Shown in pieces: positions 7,648-17,390 of a stretch of 64,000 nucleotides of DNA. Position numbers and translations under genes: made by a program. The notes beneath the pieces are model-generated. The model was not told the DNA's origin. It made no database searches and was given only the letters and a program-made list of their open reading frames with translations. Source of the DNA: Amycolatopsis sp. 2-15 (GTDB taxonomy: Bacteria; Actinomycetota; Actinomycetes; Mycobacteriales; Pseudonocardiaceae); the NCBI RefSeq assembly GCF_030285625.1, contig NZ_CP127294.1, positions 2,614,001-2,678,000 on the forward strand. Reading direction: 5' to 3'. Position 1 is the stretch's first letter. Each line of letters starts with the position of its first letter.

Positions 7648-8553
7648 ATGGCCAACCCCACCGGAGAGCAGTTCGAAATCACCCGCGGCAACGCGCGCGC
7701 CATCGTCACCGAGATCGGTGCCGGCCTGCGTGCGTTCGAGATCGGCGGCGTGCCCTACGTCGAGGAGTACGCGGCCGACGAGATGCCGCCGAAGGGCCTC
7801 GGCCAGGTGCTGCTCCCGTGGCCGAACCGCACGAAGGGCGGCGAGTGGGAGTTCCAGGGCGAGAAGCAGCAGCTGGAGATCACGGAAGCCGCACGCGGCA
7901 ACGCAATCCACGGCCTCACCCGCCACAAGGAGTGGGAGCTGCTGGAGCACGCGGAATCGTCGATCACGCTCGCGGTCGACGTCGAGGTGCAGCCCGGCTG
8001 GCCGGTGCCGTTGCGCGCCACCATCACCTACGACCTGCAGCCGCGCGAGCTCACGATCACGCACGAGATCCGCAACGAGGGCGAGCACCCCATCGGCGTC
8101 GGCGTGGGCACGCACCCGTACTTCCGCATCGGCGACGTGCCGACGGACGAGCTGACGCTCACGCTGCCGGCTTCGCGCGTGCGCCCGTACGTCGGTGACC
8201 AGCAGATGCCGTACGCGGACGAGCAGGACGTCGCGGACACCGAGTACGACTTCCGCGGCGGCCGGGTGCTCGCGGGCGTCGACCTCGACACCGCGTTCGG
8301 CTCTCTTTCCCTCGCCGACGACGGCACGCACCACCACGTGCTCTCCCACGGGGACCAGCAGTTGGTGGTCTGGACCGGTCCCGACTTCCGCTGGGTGCAG
8401 GTCTTCACACCCGACGACCTGACCGGCCGCGGCCGCGCCGTCGCGCTCGAGCCGATGACCTGCCCGGCCGACGCGCTCAACACCGGCACCGACCTGATCG
8501 AACTGGAGCCCGCGGCGTCGTGGTCGGGCAGCTGGGGCATCCGCGTCCTGTGA
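7648..8553 (+). CDS. Aldose 1-epimerase family protein
   Basis: A 301-residue cytosolic galactose-mutarotase-like enzyme that interconverts alpha and beta anomers of aldoses. Family features: LLPWPNRTKGGEWEFQG near residues 50-70 (the sugar-contacting Arg/Asn), NAIHGLTRHKEWELL, VGVGTHPYFRIGD with the catalytic-type His, an acidic DLDTAFGSL stretch, and a C-terminal ALEPMTCPADALNTG carrying the Glu that acts as base. The substrate is unknown. It shares a GTGA overlap with the following GNAT gene, so the two are probably translated together. Confidence 0.88.
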   Translation: MANPTGEQFEITRGNARAIVTEIGAGLRAFEIGGVPYVEEYAADEMPPKGLGQVLLPWPNRTKGGEWEFQGEKQQLEITEAARGNAIHGLTRHKEWELLEHAESSITLAVDVEVQPGWPVPLRATITYDLQPRELTITHEIRNEGEHPIGVGVGTHPYFRIGDVPTDELTLTLPASRVRPYVGDQQMPYADEQDVADTEYDFRGGRVLAGVDLDTAFGSLSLADDGTHHHVLSHGDQQLVVWTGPDFRWVQVFTPDDLTGRGRAVALEPMTCPADALNTGTDLIELEPAASWSGSWGIRVL

Positions 8554-9038
8554 GTGTGCGGCCCGAGCTGCTGACCGAGGCCGACGCCGGCGAGCTGCTG
8601 ACGCTGCAGCGCGCCGCGTACCTCAGCGAGGCCCGCGCACACGACAACTTCGAGCTCCCGCCGCTGGTGGAGCCGTTGGAGAGCGTGCGCGCGGCGCTCA
8701 CCGACCCCGTGTTGCCGGTGTGGGGCATCCGCGCCGGCTCGCGGCTGATCGCGACCGTGCGGGTCCGCGTGAACGGCGACGTCGGCGAGATCGGACGGCT
8801 GGCCGTGGCCCCGGATCGGCAGGGTGCGGGGCTCGGTACTGCTCTGCTGCTCGCGGCGGAGGAGCTGGCCCCGCCTGTGGTGACACGGTTCCGGCTGTTC
8901 ACCGGCGAACGCTCCGCCGAGCCGCTGCGGCTGTACGCGAAGCTGGGCTACCGCGAGACCCACCGCAGCCCGGAAGCGGACTACGAGCTCATCCACCTGG
9001 AGAAACCCCGCGAGCGCGCGCCCGCGGCAATTCGTTAG
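8550..9038 (+). CDS. GNAT family N-acetyltransferase
   Basis: A 162-residue acetyltransferase-like protein. The acetyl-CoA-binding motif A is visible: IGRLAVAPDRQGAGLGTALLLAAE, with the QGAGLG turn. LRLYAKLGYRETHR forms motif B. The acceptor substrate is unknown. The start was set at GTG 8550, which overlaps the galM stop in the sequence GTGA; a second GTG two codons later is possible. Coupling to galM suggests a shared transcript, not necessarily a shared pathway. Confidence 0.82.
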   Translation: MSVRPELLTEADAGELLTLQRAAYLSEARAHDNFELPPLVEPLESVRAALTDPVLPVWGIRAGSRLIATVRVRVNGDVGEIGRLAVAPDRQGAGLGTALLLAAEELAPPVVTRFRLFTGERSAEPLRLYAKLGYRETHRSPEADYELIHLEKPRERAPAAIR

Positions 9039-9041
9039 CGT
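9036..9041 (+). promoter_or_regulatory. -10 box (TAGCGT) for the amidohydrolase
   Basis: TAGCGT lies 8 bases before ATG 9050 and overlaps the stop codon of the GNAT gene. Confidence 0.4.
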
Positions 9042-9049
9042 GTCAAACT

Positions 9050-10270
9050 ATGGCTTCTAAGGCGATTGTGGGGGGCTACGTCGTCCCCGTCGGTGCGGCT
9101 CCCATCGAAGACGGCACCGTGCTCATCGAAGACGGCCGGATCGTGCAGGTCGGCGCCGCCGCCGACGTGGACGTGCCGGAGGACGCCGAGCTCGTCGCCG
9201 CGTCCGGCAGCTGGGTCCTGCCGGGCTTCATCGACGCGCACGCGCACCTCGGCGTCCACGAGGACGGCGAAGGCTGGGCCGGCAACGACACCAACGAGAT
9301 GACCGACCCGAACGGCGCCCGCTTCCGCGCGGTCGACGGCATCGACCCGTACGAGCCCGGTTTCGACGACGCCCTGGCCGGCGGCGTCACGAGCGTGGTG
9401 ATCAAGCCGGGGTCGGGCAACCCGATCGGCGGCCAGACCATCGGCGTGAAGACGTGGGGCCGCAGCATCCTGGACATGACGTTCGCCGAGCAGGTGAGCG
9501 TGAAGAGCGCCCTGGGCGAGAACCCGAAGCGCGTGTACGGCGACAAGAAGCAGACGCCGTCGACCCGCCTCGGCGTGGCCGCGATCCTGCGTGAGGCGTT
9601 CACGAAGGCCCGCAACTACCAGGCCAAGCGCGAGCACGCCCTCGCGGAAGGCAAGCCGCACGAGGTCGACCTGACGAACGAGACGTTGTCGAAGGTCCTC
9701 GAGGGCGAGCTGTACTGGGACCAGCACGTGCACCGCGCCGACGACATGGTCACGGCCATCCGGCTGGCCGACGAGTTCGGCTACAAGCTCGTGATCAACC
9801 ACGGCACCGAGGGCCACCTCATCGCCGACCTGCTCGCCGAACGCGGCGTGCCCGTCATCCTGGGCCCCCTGTTCACCACGAAGTCCAAGGTCGAGCTGCG
9901 CAACCGCTCCCTGCGCTCGGCCGGCATCCTGGCGCGCGCGGGCGTGAAGATCGCCATCACCACCGACCACCCCGTGGTGCCGATCAACTTCCTCGTCTAC
10001 CAGGCGGCCCTCGCCGTGAAGGACGGCCTGGACCCCGAGACGGCGCTGCGTGCCCTGACCGTGCACCCGGCCGAGATGCTCGGCCTGGACGACCGCATCG
10101 GCTCCCTGGCCCCCGGCCTGGACGCCGACGTGGTCCTCTGGTCGGGCGACCCGCTGGACGTCATGAACCGCGCCCTGCGCGTCTTCGTCCGGGGCCGCGA
10201 GGTCTACCACTACGACGAGTCCTCGGGCGAGGGCGTCGCGGCGGACCGCCGGTACCGCGAAACCCGCTGA
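9050..10270 (+). CDS. Amidohydrolase (imidazolonepropionase-like)
   Basis: A 406-residue metal-dependent hydrolase. An N-terminal beta domain (GTVLIEDGRIVQVG) leads into the TIM barrel beginning PGFIDAHAHLG, the HxH metal ligands of the superfamily. Further ligands are likely in DQHVHRADD, VINHGTEGH and AITTDHP, the last giving the catalytic Asp. The C-terminal GSLAPGLDADVVLWSGDPLD is the usual closing strand region. Related COG1228 enzymes hydrolyse cyclic amides or dipeptides; the substrate here is not predictable. A bidirectional terminator follows at 10278. Confidence 0.88.
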   Translation: MASKAIVGGYVVPVGAAPIEDGTVLIEDGRIVQVGAAADVDVPEDAELVAASGSWVLPGFIDAHAHLGVHEDGEGWAGNDTNEMTDPNGARFRAVDGIDPYEPGFDDALAGGVTSVVIKPGSGNPIGGQTIGVKTWGRSILDMTFAEQVSVKSALGENPKRVYGDKKQTPSTRLGVAAILREAFTKARNYQAKREHALAEGKPHEVDLTNETLSKVLEGELYWDQHVHRADDMVTAIRLADEFGYKLVINHGTEGHLIADLLAERGVPVILGPLFTTKSKVELRNRSLRSAGILARAGVKIAITTDHPVVPINFLVYQAALAVKDGLDPETALRALTVHPAEMLGLDDRIGSLAPGLDADVVLWSGDPLDVMNRALRVFVRGREVYHYDESSGEGVAADRRYRETR

Positions 10271-10277
10271 CCTGCGA

Positions 10278-10311
10278 GGTGGGTGCCGTTCCGTGCTCGA
10301 CGGCACCCACC
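10278..10311. terminator. Bidirectional hairpin terminator
   Basis: A perfect 12-bp stem (GGTGGGTGCCGT / ACGGCACCCACC, loop 10 bases) sits between the convergent amidohydrolase and acyl-CoA dehydrogenase genes. There is no long T tract, which is normal for actinomycetes. Confidence 0.7.
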
Positions 10312-10321
10312 CACCGGTAGG

Positions 10322-11467
10322 TCAAGAAGCTTTCAACGCCCTCGCGATCACCATCCGCTGGATCTGGTTCGTTCCCTCGAAGATCTGCGGGACCTTCGCC
10401 TCGCGCATGTACCGCTCGACCGGGAAGTCGCGCGTGTAGCCCGCGCCGCCGAGGACCTGGACGGCGTCGGTGGTCACCTGCATGGCGCCGTCGGTGGCGA
10501 CGAGTTTCGCGATGGACGACTGGCGCTGGAAGTCGAGGCCGCGGTCGCGGCGGCGGGCGGCGTCGAGGTAGGTCGCGCGGGCGGATTCGACCGTGGCGGC
10601 CATGTCGGCGAGCAGGAATTCCAGGCCCTGGAACTCGATGATGGGCTTGCCGAACTGGGTGCGGCCCTTCGCGTAGGCGACGGCTTCGTCCAACGCGGCC
10701 TGCGCCAGGCCCACGGCGCACGCGGCGATGCCGAGGCGGCCGGAGCTCAGGGACGACAGGGCGATCTTCAGGCCGTCGCCTTCGGCACCCACCAGCCGCG
10801 AAACCGGCACCCGGGCGTTGTCGAAGATCATCTGGGCCGTCGGGGAGCCCGTGAGGCCCATCTTGCGTTCGCGAGCGGCGGCCGACAAGCCGGGCGTCGA
10901 CCCGTCGACGAGCAGGCAGGAGATGCCGTGGCCGCCGTCGTCGCTCGTGCGGACCATGGTGGTGTAGAAGTCGGCGGCGCCGGCGTGGGTGATCCAGGCC
11001 TTGGTGCCGTTGACCACGTAGTCGTCGCCGTCGCGGCGGGCGCGGGTCGACAAAGCGGCCGCGTCGGAGCCGGCTTGGGTCTCCGACAGGGCGTATGCGC
11101 CCAGCAGCGAGCCGCCGAGCATGTCGGGCAGCCAGCGTGAGCGCTGCTCGTCGGTGCCGTAGTGGGCCAGCGCGTAGCAGGACATCGTGTGCACCGACAG
11201 CCCCACGCCGACGGTCATCCATGCGGCGGCGATCTCCTCCAGTGCCTGCAGGTACACCTCGTACGGCAGGTCGGAGCCACCCCAGCGCTCGGCGTACGGC
11301 AGCCCCAGCAGCCCGGACTTGCCCAGCAGCGTGAACATCTCGCGCGGGAACTCCTCGGCCTCTTCGGCCGCGGCGGCCCGGGGCCGCAGCTCGTCGCGTG
11401 CGATCTCCCTGACCAAAGCGAGCAGGTCCTCGGCTTCGGGGGTGGGCAGCAAACGTTCCGCCGGCAT
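10322..11467 (-). CDS. Acyl-CoA dehydrogenase
   Basis: A 381-residue FAD enzyme that introduces the alpha,beta double bond into an acyl-CoA. Expected segments are present: YALSETQAGSDAAAL (FAD/substrate loop), WITHAGAADFYTTMVRT, FGKPIIEFQGLEFLLADM, QVLGGAGYTRDFPVERYMREAKVPQIFEGTNQIQRMVIAR, where the Glu of EGT is the catalytic base position of the short-chain type. GGAGGAG before the ATG supports the start. It is transcribed away from a TetR gene across a region with a perfect 18-bp palindrome, so that TetR probably represses it. Confidence 0.92.
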   Translation of the reverse strand: MPAERLLPTPEAEDLLALVREIARDELRPRAAAAEEAEEFPREMFTLLGKSGLLGLPYAERWGGSDLPYEVYLQALEEIAAAWMTVGVGLSVHTMSCYALAHYGTDEQRSRWLPDMLGGSLLGAYALSETQAGSDAAALSTRARRDGDDYVVNGTKAWITHAGAADFYTTMVRTSDDGGHGISCLLVDGSTPGLSAAARERKMGLTGSPTAQMIFDNARVPVSRLVGAEGDGLKIALSSLSSGRLGIAACAVGLAQAALDEAVAYAKGRTQFGKPIIEFQGLEFLLADMAATVESARATYLDAARRRDRGLDFQRQSSIAKLVATDGAMQVTTDAVQVLGGAGYTRDFPVERYMREAKVPQIFEGTNQIQRMVIARALKAS

Positions 11468-11485
11468 GGCTCCTCCAGTGGCAGG

Positions 11486-11503
11486 AGTACTGAAAACAGT
11501 ACT
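11486..11503. promoter_or_regulatory. Perfect 18-bp palindromic operator
   Basis: AGTACTGAAAACAGTACT: 7-bp arms AGTACTG/CAGTACT around AAAA, 18 bases upstream of the acyl-CoA dehydrogenase start and 90 bases from the divergent TetR start. A second palindrome, CCGTACGG, lies at 11522-11529. Probable binding site of the adjacent TetR protein. Confidence 0.65.
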
Positions 11504-11593
11504 GGGGTCTGTTTGAGAGTACCGTACGGAGGTCGGAGCTGCCCCGCGCTGATGAGGGATAGTGGCTGGATCACGAAAGCTGGTGGCCCAGAA

Positions 11594-12181
11594 ATGACCG
11601 AACCCGAAGCCCGCCGTCGCCCGACGGCACGGCAGCAGGCGTTGCTCGCCGAGCTCGAGACGCTGTTCCTCGCGGAGGGTTTCGCCGGATTCACGCTCGA
11701 CGACCTGGCCGCTCGCCTGCGCTGCTCCAAGTCGACCCTCTACGCGCTCGCCCCCAGCAAGGAGCAGCTCGCGGTGAAGGTCGTCGCCCACTTCTTCCGG
11801 GGCGCCGCGAAGCGCATCGAGACCCGCATCGAGGGCATCGACGACGCGCGCAAGCTGATCGGGGAGTACCTCGCCGGCGTTTCGGAGCACCTGAACCGCG
11901 CGTCGCCCGCGTTCATGACCGACATCGCGCAGTTCGAGCCGGCCCGCGACACCTACCAGCTCAACAGCCGCGCCGCCGCCCGCCGCATCCGCGCGTTCAT
12001 CGACAAGGGCGTGGCCGACGGCGTGTTCCGCGACGTGCACGCTCGCCTCGTCGCCGAGATGACGGGCCTGATCGTCGAGGGCATCCAGACCGGCGTGCTC
12101 GGGCGCCGCACCGACGTGTCCGACGCCGAGGCGTTCACCGCCCTCGGCGAGCTCCTCCTTGGCGGCCTCACCAAAGACTGA
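11594..12181 (+). CDS. TetR family regulator, divergent from acyl-CoA dehydrogenase
   Basis: A 195-residue repressor. The helix-turn-helix is at about residues 15-62: LLAELETLFLAEGFAGFTLDDLAARLRCSKSTLYALAPSKEQLAVKVV. The usual YxxF of the recognition helix is replaced by YALAPSKEQL, a variant seen in some fatty-acid-linked TetR proteins. The C-terminal domain contains HFFRGAAKRIETRIEGIDD. It probably acts on the palindrome at 11486-11503 to control itself and the dehydrogenase, with an acyl-CoA or related ligand as inducer (inference from context). Confidence 0.85.
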   Translation: MTEPEARRRPTARQQALLAELETLFLAEGFAGFTLDDLAARLRCSKSTLYALAPSKEQLAVKVVAHFFRGAAKRIETRIEGIDDARKLIGEYLAGVSEHLNRASPAFMTDIAQFEPARDTYQLNSRAAARRIRAFIDKGVADGVFRDVHARLVAEMTGLIVEGIQTGVLGRRTDVSDAEAFTALGELLLGGLTKD

Positions 12182-12209
12182 GGACAGGATTTGTCACGAA
12201 ACCGTCCTC

Positions 12210-12215
12210 TACACT
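12210..12215 (+). promoter_or_regulatory. -10 box (TACACT), leaderless kinase promoter
   Basis: TACACT lies 7 bases before GTG 12223. An inverted repeat GAGGAC (12180-12185) / GTCCTC (12204-12209) brackets the promoter and could be an operator. Confidence 0.5.
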
Positions 12216-12222
12216 CGCGCTC

Positions 12223-13164
12223 GTGATCGTGGTGGGTGGAGAGGCGCTGGTCGACCTCGTTCCGGGTGAACCGTTGGACTCCAATGTGGACGGTGGGCTG
12301 CGCGCTCTGCTGCCCCGGCTGGGCGGCGGGCCCTACAACGTCGCGCTGGCCGCCGCGCGGCTCGGTGTGCCGGCGTCGCTCCTGTCCCGCGTGTCGACCG
12401 ACCGGTTCGGGGTCGCGCTCGTCGACCGTCTCGTCGACTCCGGCGTGGACACCTCGCTGCTGCAGCGCGGTGACGAGCCGACCACGCTCGCCGTGGTGGC
12501 ACTGGACCAAACGGGTGCCGCTCGTTACACCTTCTACGTCGAGGGCACGGCCGACCGGCTCGTGACCGACCCGGGCACGCTGCCCGACGACGCCTCCGCC
12601 CTTTCGCTCGGCACGCTCGGCCTGGTGCTGGAGCCCGGCGCCAGCGCGTACGAAGCGATGCTGCGCCGTGAGGCCGCGCGCGGCACGCTCACCGCGCTGG
12701 ACCCGAACATCCGTGAGGCGCTCATCGCCGATCCGGCCGCCTACCGTGCACGGTTCGCGTCGTGGCTTCCCGATGTCCGGTTGCTGAAGATCTCCGACGA
12801 CGATGCGGCGTGGCTCACCGAAGGCGCCGATCCGGTGGCGGCCGCGAAGACCTGGGTCGAGTCCGGTGTGGACGCGGTGGTCCTGACCCGAGGCGCCGAA
12901 GGCCTGTCCGTGATCACCGCCGCAGGTGAGCTGGCCCACGTGCCCTCGCGGCGGGTACCGGTGGTCGACACGATCGGGGCGGGCGACACCGTGCAGGGCG
13001 CGCTGCTGGCGTGGCTGCACGCCCGCGAGGTCCGTGACCTGGTCACACTCGACGCCGACGCGTGGCGCGAGGCGCTCGGCTACGCCGCGAAAGCGGCCTC
13101 GATCACCGTCTCCCGCAGCGGCGCGGAGCCGCCGACGGCGCGGGAAATGGCTTCCACCGTGTGA
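12223..13164 (+). CDS. PfkB family carbohydrate kinase (fructokinase-like)
   Basis: A 313-residue ribokinase-fold sugar kinase using ATP. The N-terminal GGEALVDLVPG and LGGGPYNVALAAARLGVP (first PfkB signature) are followed by the C-terminal signature VVDTIGAGDTVQGALLAWL at about residues 248-266, with the catalytic Asp near residue 255 in GAGD. The overall pattern is closest to bacterial fructokinases, but the sugar is not proven. GTG start fits the leaderless promoter 7 bases upstream. No sugar transporter is adjacent. Confidence 0.87.
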   Translation: MIVVGGEALVDLVPGEPLDSNVDGGLRALLPRLGGGPYNVALAAARLGVPASLLSRVSTDRFGVALVDRLVDSGVDTSLLQRGDEPTTLAVVALDQTGAARYTFYVEGTADRLVTDPGTLPDDASALSLGTLGLVLEPGASAYEAMLRREAARGTLTALDPNIREALIADPAAYRARFASWLPDVRLLKISDDDAAWLTEGADPVAAAKTWVESGVDAVVLTRGAEGLSVITAAGELAHVPSRRVPVVDTIGAGDTVQGALLAWLHAREVRDLVTLDADAWREALGYAAKAASITVSRSGAEPPTAREMASTV

Positions 13165-13355
13165 ACCTGGTCCCAAAGGGGCTATTGAGGGCAACGCAGC
13201 GGCTGCGCGCACACCCTTATTTCGACTAGCGTAGGGGGGAATTCATACCCCAGCGGGGCGGTGTGCAGCGAGGCGCCTGTTTCCTCGCGTGAACACGTGG
13301 CTACCTGTGAAACGTACAGGCGCCGCCGGCCCGTGCCAACGTGAGAGGGACCTGC

Positions 13356-14672
<1,317 letters not shown>

Positions 14673-14696
14673 GTTCCGGCTCCGTGAAATGTTCTG

Positions 14697-14730
14697 AACG
14701 CCCCGCCGTGCAGCCGCACGGCGGGGCGTT
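14697..14730 (+). terminator. Citrate synthase terminator
   Basis: A perfect 15-bp stem (AACGCCCCGCCGTGC / GCACGGCGGGGCGTT) with a four-base loop AGCC, followed by TT, 25 bases after the gltA stop. It ends right where the photolyase -10 box begins. Confidence 0.85.
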
Positions 14731-14736
14731 TAGCGT
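14731..14736 (+). promoter_or_regulatory. -10 box (TAGCGT) for photolyase
   Basis: TAGCGT is 8 bases before ATG 14745 and directly abuts the gltA terminator, whose stem would overlap the -35 region. Confidence 0.4.
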
Positions 14737-14744
14737 TGGCGGGT

Positions 14745-16085
14745 ATGACGAGCGTGCTGTGGTTCCGGCGAGACCTGCGGCTCGGCGACCACGCGGCACT
14801 GCTGGCGGCCGCTGAGGCCGGTGGACCGGTGCTGGCGTTGTACGTGCTCGACGAGAAGCTGTTGAAACCGTCGGGCGCGCCTCGGCGAGCGTTTCTGTTG
14901 GGGTGTCTGGAATCGCTGGACGCCGCGCTGGACGGCCGGCTGATGGTGGTCCACGGCGATCCGGTGCGGGAAGTTGTGCGGGTGGCGCGGTCGGTGGGCG
15001 CTTCGGCGGTGCACGTGAGCGCCGATGCCGGTCCTTATGGCCGCCGCCGGGACGCTGCCGTGGCAGAAGCGTTGGCGGAGCACGACATTTCATGGGTGGC
15101 CACCGGGTCGCCCTACGCGGTGGCGCCGGGGCGGGTGACCAAACCGGACGGTGACCCGTACCGGGTGTTCACACCGTTCCACCGCGCGTGGACCCGCCAC
15201 GGCTGGCGGCGGCCGGCGGACACCGGTGCGTCCCTTGTGGACTGGCTGACCCCTGTCGAGTCGCGGCAGCTCCCAGCGCCTCCGGACCTCGGTGAGCTGG
15301 CGTTGCCTACGCCCGGCGAACCGGCGGCCCTCTCGGCTTGGCACGATTTCCTCGACTCGGGCGTGCGTTCCTACGCCACCGACCGCGACCGTCCCGACCG
15401 CGCGGGCACCACGCGAATGTCGCCATACCTGCGCTGGGGCGCCATCCACCCGCGCACGATGCTCGCGGACTTGTCGGGTGGCTCCGGCGACGGCGCCCAG
15501 GCCCTGCGCTCGGAGCTGTGCTGGCGCGAGTTCCACGCGGATGTCCTGTGGCACCGCCCGGAAACCGCCCGGGAGAACTACGACTCCCGCTTCGACCACA
15601 TGGACCACGACTCCGATTCGGCCGCGTTCGACGCGTGGTGCGCCGGCCGCACCGGCTACCCGATCGTCGACGCCGGCATGCGCCAACTGCTGGCCGAGGG
15701 CTGGATGCACAACCGGGTCCGGATGGTCGTCGCGAGTTTCCTGGTGAAGGACCTGCACCTGCCGTGGTGGTGGGGTGCGCGGCATTTCATGCGGCACCTC
15801 GTTGATGGTGATCTGGCGTCCAACCAGCTCAACTGGCAGTGGGTCGCGGGCTCCGGTACCGACGCGGCGCCCTACTTCCGCATCTTCAACCCCACCACGC
15901 AGGGGGAGAAGTTCGATCCGGACGGGGATTATGTGCGGCGTTATGTGCCGGAGCTGCGTGGTGTGGCGGGGAAAGCCGTGCACAAGCTGAAGGAGCGGCC
16001 GTCGGGTTATCCGGAGCCGTTGGTGGATCACGCGCACGAGCGGCAGGTGGCGTTGCAGCGCTACGGAGCGATCACGGGATCCTGA
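14745..16085 (+). CDS. phr: Deoxyribodipyrimidine photolyase / cryptochrome family
   Basis: A 446-residue light-driven DNA repair flavoprotein. The N-terminal antenna domain begins MTSVLWFRRDLRLGDHAAL. The FAD-binding C-terminal half carries GTTRMSPYLRWGAIHPR, LCWREFHADVLWH, the RTGYPIVDAGMRQLLAEGWMHNRVRMVVASFLVKDLHLPWWWG signature and GDLASNQLNWQWVAGSGTDAAPYFRIFNP, including the conserved Trp residues of electron transfer. It probably splits cyclobutane pyrimidine dimers. The ATG at 14745 is preferred over a TTG 9 bases upstream because the family starts at this point. Confidence 0.92.
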   Translation: MTSVLWFRRDLRLGDHAALLAAAEAGGPVLALYVLDEKLLKPSGAPRRAFLLGCLESLDAALDGRLMVVHGDPVREVVRVARSVGASAVHVSADAGPYGRRRDAAVAEALAEHDISWVATGSPYAVAPGRVTKPDGDPYRVFTPFHRAWTRHGWRRPADTGASLVDWLTPVESRQLPAPPDLGELALPTPGEPAALSAWHDFLDSGVRSYATDRDRPDRAGTTRMSPYLRWGAIHPRTMLADLSGGSGDGAQALRSELCWREFHADVLWHRPETARENYDSRFDHMDHDSDSAAFDAWCAGRTGYPIVDAGMRQLLAEGWMHNRVRMVVASFLVKDLHLPWWWGARHFMRHLVDGDLASNQLNWQWVAGSGTDAAPYFRIFNPTTQGEKFDPDGDYVRRYVPELRGVAGKAVHKLKERPSGYPEPLVDHAHERQVALQRYGAITGS

Positions 16086-16091
16086 AGCCCT

Positions 16092-16131
16092 GAGTGGGCG
16101 GCCCGGACCCCCAGGGCCGGGCCGTCCACTC
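16092..16131. terminator. Bidirectional terminator between phr and serine hydrolase
   Basis: A 15-bp stem with one G-T pair (GAGTGGGCGGCCCGG / CCGGGCCGTCCACTC), loop 10 bases, between two convergent genes. Confidence 0.75.
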
Positions 16132-16134
16132 CCC

Positions 16135-17322
16135 TCAGAGGCCGCCGATGGCGAGCGCGAGCTTCTGCACGATCTCGGGCTGGCCGTCGAAGTCCTTGTC
16201 CGTGGTGTTGATCGAGTAGACTGAGCGGCGCTGCAGGTCGCGGGTGGCCCAGATGCCGTTGGTGTAGCCGTAGCGGCTGCCGGTCTTGCCCCAGACGGTG
16301 ACGCCGTTGACGGTCGAGGTCATCAGGCCCTGGCTGTAGATCGCCGGGTCGTCGGTGCCGAAGGCGGTCACGTTCGGCACCGTGAACATGCGCTGCAGTA
16401 CCGGTTTCGGCACGAGCCGGCCCTGGAAGAGGGCGATCAGGAACTTGTCGAGGTCGGCGGTCGTCGAGATCATCTCGCCTGCGGCCCACGGGATCGACTG
16501 GTTCATGCGGGTCAGGTCCACGAGCTGCCCGTTCACGACCTGGTAGCCGTGGGCGTAGGGCGCGGGCAGGTTCGGATCGTTGCCGGGCACCGACGTGTCG
16601 CGCAGGCCGAGCGGACGCAAGATGCGGTCGCGCACCTCGTCGCCATACGACCGGTGGGTGAGCTTCTCGATGAGCAGCCCGGCGACGAGGTAGTTGGTGT
16701 TCGTGTACTGCTGGCTCGTGCCGGGTGCGAAGACCAGGTCGTGCTGGAACGCCGTGGCCAGCACCTGCTGTGGGGTGAAGACGGTGTAGCGGTGATCGAC
16801 GATCCACTGTGGATCCTCGGGCAGGTCGACGCCCGGCAGGCCGCTGGTGTGGTTGAGCAGTTGCGCGACGGTGACCCGCGGGTAGTTCGCGGGCAGCAGG
16901 CCCGGCAGGTAGCGCTGCACGGGCGCGTCGAGGTCGAGGCGGTGCTCGGCGGCGAGCTGCAGCAGGACGACGGCGGTGAACGTCTTGGTGATGCTGCCGA
17001 TGCGGAAGTGCGCGTTCGCCGGGACGGGTGCCCCGGTGGTCAGGTCGGCTGTCCCGGACACGCCGCTCCACGCGCCGGCCGAGCCGCGGACCTGCACGAG
17101 CGCGCCGGTGGCCTGGGCGTTGGGCAGGCCGGCGATGGCGCCCGCCAGTGAGGCCGGGTTCATCGGAGGCAGCGCGCTTTTCGGAGGCAGCGCGTTCTTT
17201 GGAGGCACTGCAGAGTGCGGGAACGACGTTGGCTCGGCGAGCGCGGCCGGGGTCACGGCGGCGGTGAGCAGGAGCGCGGCGCTCGCAGCCGCGGCGATGC
17301 GGATCAGTGGGTTTCTCTTCAT
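16135..17322 (-). CDS. Secreted serine hydrolase, class C beta-lactamase / DD-peptidase fold
   Basis: A 395-residue exported enzyme. The first ~30 residues are a Sec signal peptide ending AALAE. A linker with three near-copies of PPKNAL/PPKSAL/PPMN follows. Catalytic motifs: SITK at residues 110-113 (nucleophile Ser110, Lys113), YTN in QQYTNTNY, LLNHTSGLPG, and KTG in VWGKTGSRYG. This set fits the Streptomyces R61 D-alanyl-D-alanine carboxypeptidase / esterase group. It acts outside the cell, on peptidoglycan stems or a small ester; the substrate is unproven. The start is chosen for the signal peptide. Confidence 0.87.
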   Translation of the reverse strand: MKRNPLIRIAAAASAALLLTAAVTPAALAEPTSFPHSAVPPKNALPPKSALPPMNPASLAGAIAGLPNAQATGALVQVRGSAGAWSGVSGTADLTTGAPVPANAHFRIGSITKTFTAVVLLQLAAEHRLDLDAPVQRYLPGLLPANYPRVTVAQLLNHTSGLPGVDLPEDPQWIVDHRYTVFTPQQVLATAFQHDLVFAPGTSQQYTNTNYLVAGLLIEKLTHRSYGDEVRDRILRPLGLRDTSVPGNDPNLPAPYAHGYQVVNGQLVDLTRMNQSIPWAAGEMISTTADLDKFLIALFQGRLVPKPVLQRMFTVPNVTAFGTDDPAIYSQGLMTSTVNGVTVWGKTGSRYGYTNGIWATRDLQRRSVYSINTTDKDFDGQPEIVQKLALAIGGL

Positions 17323-17390
17323 GACCGCGAGTCTTTCGACTTGCGAACGACCTGCCATCGGGGAGAAACCCGGGCCCGGCTACCTAAGGG

